63,629 bases of DNA, taken from positions 1 to 63,629 of the forward strand of contig NZ_BMHE01000045.1 of the NCBI RefSeq assembly GCF_014640555.1, written 5' to 3'. This stretch comes from Paenibacillus marchantiophytorum. GTDB taxonomy: Bacteria > Bacillota > Bacilli > Paenibacillales > NBRC-103111. A program made the translations under genes and the position numbers. Shown one piece after another: positions 39,434-46,219 of the stretch. The notes under the pieces are model-generated. The model made no database searches and was not told where the DNA came from. It worked only from the letters and a program-made list of their open reading frames with translations. Position 1 is the first letter of the stretch; each line of letters opens with the position of its first letter.

Positions 39434-39607
39434 TCATGATGTTCTCTTGAATAAACGGTAATACAAATAAACGCTAATGAAATAAATTGGCAATAAAACT
39501 AACCCTGTAAAAGCAGAAAACAAACAAATGCAAATAAGACCGACAAAGAAAAAAGTTAAAAGTTTCCATTTTATATCTTTCTTACACGTATGATATTTCA
39601 CTATCAT
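39434..39607 (-). CDS. small hydrophobic protein
   Basis: A 57-residue frame beginning MIVKYHTCKKDIKWKLLTFF is strongly hydrophobic, with one or two membrane helices (LTFFFVGLICICLFSAF and LVLLPIYFISVYLYY) and a basic end. No clear ribosome-binding site is seen. It is not recognised. It could be a real small membrane protein or the remains of a longer one. Confidence 0.35.
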   Translation of the reverse strand: MIVKYHTCKKDIKWKLLTFFFVGLICICLFSAFTGLVLLPIYFISVYLYYRLFKRTS

Positions 39608-39679
39608 GCGTCATGGAAAGATGACTTCACCGGATAAACCTCCGAAATCATCCTAATATATCCTATTGGTTATCAGTTT

Positions 39680-40546
39680 TTATTTAATAATTCCAGTTGT
39701 GATTATAATTTTACCGGCAGAAGCGTTTTCGGCGTAGAAATAATATTCTCCTGTTGAATCTGCTGTAACAGTGTAAGAAAACTCCTTTGCCTTTTTAAGA
39801 ACTTCACTGATAATCTCACCGTTTTTAATATAACCGATCTCCATATTTTCTCCTTTTGGATCTGACGACTGCATGTTGGTTTTCAGATCAAGCTCGTAAT
39901 GGATGGTCAACTGCTCGCCTTTGTTCAAATGCCATCCGAAATCATCTGTCTTTGTGAAAATCACGAGATCACCGTTTTCCGTCAAAAGCTCCGGTATTTC
40001 ATAACTGCCGTCGTTTTCTTTTACGGCAATATTAGTTACCGTACGGGGAGAGACCTTTTTGATCTGGTTTTTATTAATAATATTGTTACTCAGAGCCCGC
40101 TCTTTAAATGGTGCGGGTTGATATCCAGCTTTTTGCGCATAGGCCTGAATTGCTTCTTTAGCGAGATGCCTATTTTCGTTGTTTAATAGAACTGCACCAT
40201 TCCGCTTTAAATTAAAGGATTCTTCCTTGTTATTCCAATTAATTTTTACTTTGATTGGCAAATTTTCGTTCGAAACTACACAACTTGAACAACTAGTTGG
40301 TATTTCAATAATTGTACCTTTGTGGTTGCCATCTTTAAGTACCTGTTTGTCATCATTAATGGTTACTTCTAAGTTTTGAGGTGTTGAACCTGTTGCATCT
40401 TTATAACTAATAAAATACTTCCCATTTTCATTATCGCCGCTAATGTTTGCCGTGTATTCGACTCTCCAACTCTGACTCTCTCCAACAAGAAAAAAATCAA
40501 CTAATAAATGGAAATTACCATGAATTACTCCCAGGTGTTTTATCAA
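39680..40546 (-). CDS. hypothetical secreted or lipoprotein-like protein
   Basis: A 288-residue protein I cannot assign. The first 25 or so residues (MIKHLGVIHGNFHLLVDFFLVGES) look like a damaged lipoprotein signal lacking its Cys. The region after (SQSWRVEYTANISGDNENGKY) is beta-rich and resembles small Bacillus-type lipoproteins. The second half (GWHLNKGEQLTIHYELDLK; EYYFYAENASAGKIIIT) is also beta-rich and may be a separate module, so a fusion of two remnants is possible. The sequence is AT-rich like the rest of the island. The start is uncertain and no ribosome-binding site is convincing. Confidence 0.45.
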   Translation of the reverse strand: MIKHLGVIHGNFHLLVDFFLVGESQSWRVEYTANISGDNENGKYFISYKDATGSTPQNLEVTINDDKQVLKDGNHKGTIIEIPTSCSSCVVSNENLPIKVKINWNNKEESFNLKRNGAVLLNNENRHLAKEAIQAYAQKAGYQPAPFKERALSNNIINKNQIKKVSPRTVTNIAVKENDGSYEIPELLTENGDLVIFTKTDDFGWHLNKGEQLTIHYELDLKTNMQSSDPKGENMEIGYIKNGEIISEVLKKAKEFSYTVTADSTGEYYFYAENASAGKIIITTGIIK

Positions 40547-40653
40547 AAGGCTATAGAAATATTGAGTCCGTTTATATTGAAGATAACCTATTTGCCTTAT
40601 TAAGACCAGCGATTAAGACGAAAGCCGATTCGGGAATTCATCGGTCTACTTAA

Positions 40654-40860
40654 TTCCTGCCACTCCTGTATTGTTGTAATTCCCCAACCACAACAAACCA
40701 TCTTCAAAGCTGCCCGATCTGCCTGTCGGTGCAGCACGTGATTCGCAAAGGTACCAATGGGACGCGAACCGTACGCCATCTGTCAGTCTTCAAGAGGAAA
40801 TCCTATCTGCACGTACCGGCTTATATCTGTAGCAGTATTCCCCTCCGGGGAAGTACATAG
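40654..40860 (+). pseudogene. N-terminal zinc-finger scrap of an ISL3-family transposase
   Basis: An open stretch encodes NHLQSCPICLSVQHVIRKGT and continues RTVRHLSVFKRKSYLHVPAY followed by ICS and a stop at 40860. The Cys pair, the basic linker, RHLxVFKRKxYLHVPxYxC and the spacing match the zinc-finger region at the start of IS204/IS1001/IS1096/IS1165 (ISL3) transposases. No catalytic domain follows. It is a relic of an insertion sequence inside the island. Confidence 0.55.
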
Positions 40861-40928
40861 GACTACCATCCTCTGCACTCCTTCTTTCACCCCCCGCCCT
40901 AGAACAGAGGCGTTATTGGATGTTTTCC

Positions 40929-41258
40929 CTACTTCACGTTCAAGGCTTGATATTTAAGCCATTTATCAACTTCCTCTTTCATAAAGAGTTTGGTCTCGCC
41001 AATTGTTGCATAGGGTAAAAATGTATAGATATCCCACGATCCTTTATTTACGAGTTCTTTTCTCTTTGATTGGTCATCCGAAATAATTTTTTGGAGTACA
41101 TGGTCTGAAATATGTAAATATTCAGTCAACTCATTCTCTGTAAAGATAGGATTCACTTCCGTACCTCGATCATTTTCAGATTCATGTGAGATCAACCAAC
41201 CCGCTGAAAATATACTCATACCCAATATGCAAGAAGCGATGATTAAAGATTTGTTCAC
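40929..41258 (-). CDS. membrane-anchored Xis/MerR-like small protein
   Basis: A 109-residue protein from GTG 41258 (AAGGAG ten bases upstream; the frame's TTG at 41267 is too close to that site). Residues 3-23 (SLIIASCILGMSIFSAGWLI) form a membrane anchor. The rest (FTENELTEYLHISDHVLQKII and GETKLFMKEEVDKWLKYQ) resembles an excisionase-type helix-turn-helix domain: an initial layered helix pair and a final basic helix. A DNA-binding-like fold tied to the membrane is unusual; the domain may instead bind protein. It is on the island, divergent from the secreted protein at 41387. Function is unknown. Confidence 0.6.
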   Translation of the reverse strand: MNKSLIIASCILGMSIFSAGWLISHESENDRGTEVNPIFTENELTEYLHISDHVLQKIISDDQSKRKELVNKGSWDIYTFLPYATIGETKLFMKEEVDKWLKYQALNVK

Positions 41259-41386
41259 AATTTTCAATCTCCTTCCATAAGTTACTCTATTTATATAATA
41301 TCATGAAAAATTTCCTATATAAAAGAAGGAATTCGCATTTAATTCTAGAATATGGTATTTGTTAGAAAAATATCCCAAGGAAGTAG

Positions 41387-42094
41387 ATGGTAAAAATGAA
41401 AACGAAATATTTGGTAACATTGTCGGCCCTTGCTTTGACTCTTGTTCTATCTCCAGTTTCTTCTTTTGCACAGAAAGCACCGGCCACACCGGCCGCACCG
41501 GCCGCCCAAAACTATACAGTTGTCCATGAGGCGAAAGGTAATCCGAATGCTATGGTTACTTTTGTTGATCCCAAGTTGACAGGATCGGCGAGACCGGCAG
41601 GACCAGAAGAAGTGAGTCCTTTAGGCATAATTAGTGAGGTTTACGACCACTCATATTATGTCGTTGATTCCAACAACATTACCTCCTACAACTGCGGTCC
41701 AATCGATTCTCAAAAGTTTTTGATAAGCGTCGCAACTGGACAAACCAAAACTTTGAGCAGTTCGACTACCGTCTCTGGTACAGTAACCTATTCGTCTAGT
41801 GCTTCCGTCGAGATTAGAAACCTTATTAACTTGAGTTTGACTAGCAGTATATCCGGTACAATATCTTATACATGGGGTACATCCGATCAATATACAGGAC
41901 CTAATTCTCCTTATTTACATCGTGACTATTATGGCGCAAATCAGTATGATGAATATGGCAACAAGGTACATAGATACGATGTTTATAGAATCTATAACGG
42001 TTCTATCTTTATGTATAATGAAACGCGTGATGCAGGTGTTACAACCTACTACGCCAAAAAACCGAAACAAATTACGTACAGCATGGATTTCTAA
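41387..42094 (+). CDS. secreted hypothetical protein
   Basis: A 235-residue protein with a clear signal peptide (MKTKYLVTLSALALTLVLSP, cleavage near SFA-QK), then a short Ala-Pro repeat (APATPAAPAA). The mature part has a long alternating Ser/Thr stretch (SSSTTVSGTVTYSSSASVEI ... LTSSISGTISYTW) in a central beta-rich segment. Alternating polar/hydrophobic strands of this type occur in beta-pore-forming and other secreted beta proteins, but no family is recognised. AAGGA lies six bases before the ATG. It is a single gene followed by a long hairpin. Confidence 0.65.
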   Translation: MVKMKTKYLVTLSALALTLVLSPVSSFAQKAPATPAAPAAQNYTVVHEAKGNPNAMVTFVDPKLTGSARPAGPEEVSPLGIISEVYDHSYYVVDSNNITSYNCGPIDSQKFLISVATGQTKTLSSSTTVSGTVTYSSSASVEIRNLINLSLTSSISGTISYTWGTSDQYTGPNSPYLHRDYYGANQYDEYGNKVHRYDVYRIYNGSIFMYNETRDAGVTTYYAKKPKQITYSMDF

Positions 42095-42648
42095 TTTTTT
42101 GGGACAAGATAGCCTACTTGCGCTGCCAGCATCTTAGCGCGGCGTATTAATTCATAATATATCCAGATGCCATTTGGAAGCAGCCGCACGGTATTCCCAT
42201 CCGTGAGCTGCTGCTTAGCACTATGACTCTTACCTGCAGCCAAGTTTAGGATTAGTTCGTATGTGTGCAGCTTATTAAATTACTTATACTGAGCCGTTTT
42301 TTTATCATAAAGGGAGCACATTTATGTCGTAACGTTTGCGACACAAATATGCTCCCTTTCTATGAATACGACACAAATAGCCTCTTTGTGAACAAAAAGT
42401 ATCCATGTAGTCAGTAATATCAAATTTTGATACCCAATTCTTAATATCCATTTGAAAGGAATAAAAAATCGGGAGTATAATTACAAAGGCCGCCGGTTTC
42501 AATTCCATTACTTTTTACTGCAGTTTACCGGGTATCGTGTTCGAGAAAGTTAAAGAAAAAAACTAAACCAGAATTTTGGGGGATTGTGAAGGAATTTGGA
42601 ATATATTGAGGAATATAGAATTATTAACTTAACTATGGAGGGGACCTC
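42095..42648. other. intergenic region with hairpins
   Basis: No gene is supported. An imperfect hairpin (AGCAGC..CACGG / CCGTG..GCTGCT) lies near 42181-42217, and a stronger one is listed at 42309-42359. The rest is AT-rich. Confidence 0.45.
42309..42359. terminator. long hairpin, possible bidirectional terminator
   Basis: AAAGGGAGCA pairs with TGCTCCCTTT, with further pairing inside (ATTTATGTCG against CGACACAAAT, inner GTCG/CGAC). T-rich sequence lies on both sides. It separates the secreted protein gene from the DUF3825 pseudogene. Confidence 0.55.
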
Positions 42649-43410
42649 ATGTTTCCTGAATTTCTTACGGAATTCGCTTTTTTTTATAAGTTTGATCAAC
42701 AACTTCAAAACTTAGCCGAATTCGCAGAGAAAGAGGATTGGGATTACAAATTTGTCGAACCTGAATTTGAACTCCCAGTACTATACAACTATATCCGATA
42801 TACATACAAGAAGTTGGCTGATGAAGAAAAGATCGCTGTCTCAACTGACGGACAATTCGCTTGCTTCGATACTGGTCTGATGACCAAAAATTAAGAACCG
42901 ATATATGCCTTCTTTGCGAAGAACAGAAATCCAGGGCGCGAACCTTGGCACTTTGCACAGTGGGCACGTAAGGGAGACTTTTGTCTGAATAAATTTTCAG
43001 TTCTTCCCGAGATGGATCATTATTTCCAGGATCCAAACGATCTTGTTTTTGATACAAGGTTGGAAATTAGGGGAAATGTGGAACACATTATCGAGGAGAA
43101 CAAGGAGAGGTTTCCAGAGCCCTTTCGAAGCATGGACCTTTACATGGTGCAAACGATCTTCAAGGGTGCCTTGGATAACGCCAAAATGAGAGTAAGAAGG
43201 AGCTATAAGATCGCAATTCCTCAATACTACAGAGGCAGGATGCAACTGCTTTTGCCGATTTGCCTTTCCAACCCGAATAAAGCCGACATCGCCTTGACAA
43301 TTGAAAAGATGGAGGGATTCTACCGAGCCTCTACTATTTTGACCCTAGACATGGCTTACAATAATGCGCGACAGATTGCGCGTCCAGACAAGGATTGGTT
43401 ACAACCATAA
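42649..43410 (+). pseudogene. DUF3825 protein with a frameshift
   Basis: The ATG at 42649 follows GGAGGGG. The first 81 residues (FLTEFAFFYKFDQQLQNLAEFAEKEDW ... VSTDGQFACFDTGLMTKN) are the N-terminal part of DUF3825 proteins. After the stop at 42894, the next frame reads EPIYAFFAKNRNPGREPWHF through to KDWLQP at 43410, the rest of the domain. One missing base near 42891 explains the break. An internal start could give a 132-residue fragment. The biochemical role of DUF3825 is unknown; it is often found with nucleic-acid-binding partners. Confidence 0.7.
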
Positions 43411-43555
43411 ATAATACCAAGCTCCAGTTTAAATCCGTCAAGGTTTATGCTAAGGGCTTTTTCTTTTTGTGTGGGTAAGCCAAATTTTGGCTAAATTTTT
43501 TAATTTCATCGTGAGGGAAGATGTTCGCCAGTGCTAGAAGTCGCAACGGGGTAGG

Positions 43556-43692
43556 GGCAGTACCAGCGTAGCTGACACCACCAGCAAACGTCTGTAAATA
43601 ACCGGTAAATTTGCTCCGAAAGTTCCTAAAATGATGAGTAACGGAACAATTCCTTGCTTCCGCAGCTGTTTTTGAATGGACTGAGTGGACTT
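43556..43692. repeat. 137-bp inverted repeat, left copy
   Basis: From GGCAGTACCAGCGTAGC to about GGACTTTTGGTGCC this is the reverse complement, with few differences, of 44802-44938, the right end of the island. The two copies enclose the XRE gene in a unit of 1383 bp. Confidence 0.85.
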
Positions 43693-43850
43693 TTGGTGCC
43701 CTGGTTGTTACGGATGAAGCCCGGCTTTGCGATCGGCATACCGGCAACGGCTGCTAGCATTTTTCATATACAACTAGACGGACAATGGAATCAGCCGACT
43801 CATGGTCGCTTGGCCGTCCCGACTGGACGAACTGGGGGATCAGATAGTAA

Positions 43851-43894
43851 TTGACAAGAGAAAATGCCATGAATATAATGGGTTTAAAACCATT
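43851..43894 (+). promoter_or_regulatory. consensus sigma-A promoter with overlapping operator
   Basis: TTGACA (43851-43856), a 17-bp spacer and TATAAT (43874-43879) match the vegetative consensus exactly. Overlapping the -10 and start point is a near-perfect palindrome, AATGGGTTTAAAACCATT (43877-43894, one mismatch). This is a probable autoregulatory operator for the XRE protein encoded 25 bp downstream. Confidence 0.8.
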
Positions 43895-43918
43895 ATTATT
43901 TAAGCGAGGGAGATTAGC

Positions 43919-44629
43919 ATGACCATTGAAGGCGGGAAATTTCTCAAAAAACGAAGAATCGAACGGGGCTACAAGACGCAGGAAGATTTGACATTTAAAT
44001 GCTGGATCCCCCAGGGCCAAATCTCCAGTTACGAACGCGGTGATAAAACACCCAGCTTGGAAACCTTGCAAATCCTGGGCAAAGCATTGGACACCTCTTA
44101 CGTGGAAATGTTTGAAGGAATAAATGTTACCTTGCCCCTCGACCTAGGCCTGCAATTGAATATCCAAGACCAAATTGACACACAGTTACTCAACCAACTG
44201 AAGGATATTATTTCAAAAATCCTTATCCAGCGGGATGGGACATTACAAGCAAGGTTTCTGGAGCTTCTACAACAAGAACTCGGTGCGCCCCACGCGACTG
44301 CATTAAAAGAAAAATTTAAAGACCTCATGAAACAAACAGACAGCATGACAGACCGCCCTCCTACCTGGGATGAGGCTATGCAAAAAATCTGCCGTACGGA
44401 AAGTCTTCGCCGGTTCTACAGCATTGTTAGAAGATATCCTTCTGGTGATTACCGACGGGATTTAATAGACAAGTTGAAGCAGATTCAAGCTGCAACGGAC
44501 ATGCCCCTTCAAAACAATGAACTGACAAATCAGGCAATCGAATACAGCGTGGACAACGAAAAGCTAACGGAGAAAGAAAGGCTCATGGCAGTAGACTTGA
44601 TTCGCTCCATGAGAAACCATCAATTGTAG
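43919..44629 (+). CDS. XRE-family transcriptional regulator
   Basis: A 236-residue protein with an N-terminal HTH_3 domain, residues 7-62 (FLKKRRIERGYKTQEDLTFK ... QGQISSYERGDKTPSLETL), and a helical C-terminal domain of about 170 residues, probably for oligomerisation or signal sensing. CGAGGGAG precedes the ATG. It has a consensus promoter and palindromic operator directly upstream and no co-transcribed partner. It is bracketed by 137-bp inverted repeats related to the element end, so it behaves as the cargo of a mini-element. A lysogeny- or element-maintenance-type repressor is likely, target unknown. Confidence 0.85.
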   Translation: MTIEGGKFLKKRRIERGYKTQEDLTFKCWIPQGQISSYERGDKTPSLETLQILGKALDTSYVEMFEGINVTLPLDLGLQLNIQDQIDTQLLNQLKDIISKILIQRDGTLQARFLELLQQELGAPHATALKEKFKDLMKQTDSMTDRPPTWDEAMQKICRTESLRRFYSIVRRYPSGDYRRDLIDKLKQIQAATDMPLQNNELTNQAIEYSVDNEKLTEKERLMAVDLIRSMRNHQL

Positions 44630-44661
44630 TTAAGAATAAAGTTGTTTATTTTATAGGCCCT

Positions 44662-44680
44662 GTACCAGCGTAGCTGACAC
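44662..44680 (+). repeat. element end motif, second type of end
   Basis: GTACCAGCGTAGCTGACAC here is followed by sequence (AAGGGGCAACG) unlike the other end. With 44916-44934 in inverse orientation it bounds a 273-bp, gene-free, MITE-like unit. Confidence 0.75.
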
Positions 44681-44801
44681 AAGGGGCAACGTAAATTTTA
44701 ATATCTGGGAAACACCCTGATAAATGCTGTAACCACAAGGGTTTTGCCGTAGTTCCGAATTTAGTTGTGTAATTGGAACTTGGCGATTCAACGCGCCAAA
44801 A

Positions 44802-44938
44802 GTCCCCACTCAATCCATTCAAAAACAGCTGCGGAATCAAGGAATTGTTCCGTTACTCATCATTTTAGGAACTTTCGGAGCGAATTTACCGGTTATTTAC
44901 AGACGTTTGCGGGTGGTGTCAGCTACGCTGGTACTGCC
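44802..44938. repeat. 137-bp inverted repeat, right copy and right end of the island
   Basis: Reverse complement of 43556-43692 with few differences. It contains the inverted end motif GTGTCAGCTACGCTGGTAC (44916-44934) and ends at the 9-bp duplication. Confidence 0.85.
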
Positions 44939-44947
44939 CCTATAAGG
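44939..44947. repeat. 9-bp target site duplication, right copy
   Basis: CCTATAAGG, identical to 37497-37505, immediately outside the right terminal repeat. Confidence 0.85.
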
Positions 44948-46179
44948 GAAGCGGAGAATTGACATCGTTATTGTCCGGCGCGAGCAGCAGCAATGATGTT
45001 AAAGATATTTATATCAACAACTATACAAGAAATGGCATCCTTGTTACGGATCAAGCATCCGGTAATATCACAAGTGTGGGGAGTGTATCGAATGTTAACT
45101 ATTCGTATACAGCCAATTTCAATAGCGATGTGGCAGGAAGCGCCCCTGCCGGTTGGACGAGCAGCCCAGGAATAACGGTTCAGCCTGATCCGAGCGCGAG
45201 CGACCAAAGCGTCCGTGTGAGCAAGACGACAAGCGCCGCCATAAGCAGTTCCAAATCCTTACCTCCAACATCCGGTATCGTGACTGTGCAAGCCAAAATG
45301 AAAATTGTCGACAAAACCAACTGGAAATCGTTAGCTGTCATGAACGCTTCCGGTACGGAGCTGATGCAGGTTGGTTTTGATTCGGCAGGCAATATGTACA
45401 GCAATAATGGTTCGGTCTGGACTGCTTTTATGCCGTACAGTACAAATCAATGGTATGACGTCAAAGTAGAATTAAACACGGCAACAGATCAATACAATCT
45501 CTTTATTGATGGTGTTCTTAAAGCATCCAACCAGTCATTCGAAGTATCGACTGCCAATATTGGCGCTGTCATGTTTACTTCGGGTGAAGCTGCCGCAGGA
45601 ACGTATTATTTTGACCAAGTGAAGGTATCTTTCCTGCATACGATTGTGGATAGCGATTTCAACTCGGATACGATCGGAAACGCGCCAAGCGGGTGGACCA
45701 GCACTTCGGGAGCCACTGTCCAGGCGGTACCCAGTATGGCGGATAAAAGCGTGAAAATGCTCAAGACGACAAGCAGCATCGTCAATTCGTATAAGTCGAT
45801 AAGCGCTATGTCTGGCATCGTGACGGTACAAGCCAAAATGAACATAGCCAACAAAACCAACTGGAAAGCGCTGGCGATATACAACTCCGCAGGCACTGAA
45901 CTTACCCAAGTTGGCTTCGATAGCGGCGGAAATGTATACAGCAACAACGGGAATGTCTGGACAGCGTTAATGCCTTACAACATCAATCAATGGTACGATG
46001 TGAAGCTCATTATCAATACGAGTACGGACACTTTTGACTTGTACGTCGATAATGTGCTGATCAATGCGAATAAATCACTGGAGTCCGCAACCAATGAGAT
46101 AGGCAGAGTAGGTTTTGTGTCGTCCGAATCACCCGTAGGCGGAATCTTCTATTTTGACAATGTAACCATTGCTAATTAG
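44948..46179 (+). pseudogene. 3' part of the split beta-helix gene with two concanavalin-like domains
   Basis: The frame resumes GSGELTSLLSG, exactly where the 5' part at 35711 was interrupted. It finishes the beta-helix coil (SSNDVKDIYINNYTRNGILV) and then adds two tandem domains of about 170 residues. They share NFNSDVAGSAPAGWTSSPG/DFNSDTIGNAPSGWTSTSG, SGIVTVQAKMKI, GTELMQVGFDSAGNMYSNNG and QWYDVKVELNTATDQYNLFIDG. These are concanavalin A-like (LamG-type) carbohydrate-binding folds. The native protein would be about 1010 residues. A TTG at 44959 is available, but there is no signal peptide, so this half is probably inert. Confidence 0.8.
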
Positions 46180-46219
46180 CCCTAAGCTGTAATCATATTC
46201 AGGTTTCACAGGAGGAATA

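Larger units (their letters stand above)
37506..44938. mobile_element. 7.4-kb non-autonomous insertion element/island
   Basis: The left end GGTAATACCAGCGTAGC and the right end (reverse complement GGCAGTACCAGCGTAGC) are inverted repeats matching over about 30 bases, with a few differences at the outer tip. A 9-bp direct repeat lies outside each end. Cargo comprises a shikimate-kinase-like gene, a dead tyrosine recombinase, a small membrane protein, a hypothetical protein, an ISL3 transposase scrap, a membrane-anchored Xis-like protein, a secreted protein, a broken DUF3825 gene and an XRE regulator. Much of it is more AT-rich than the flanking sugar genes. No intact DDE transposase is visible, so movement was probably in trans. 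The insertion splits the secreted beta-helix gene. Confidence 0.8.

Noticed and set aside
43577..43660. Hydrophobic frame inside the element end (reading GIVPLLIILGTFGANLPVIYR)
   Set aside because: It lies within terminal repeat sequence with no start or ribosome-binding site; conserved because the DNA end is conserved, probably not because it is translated.
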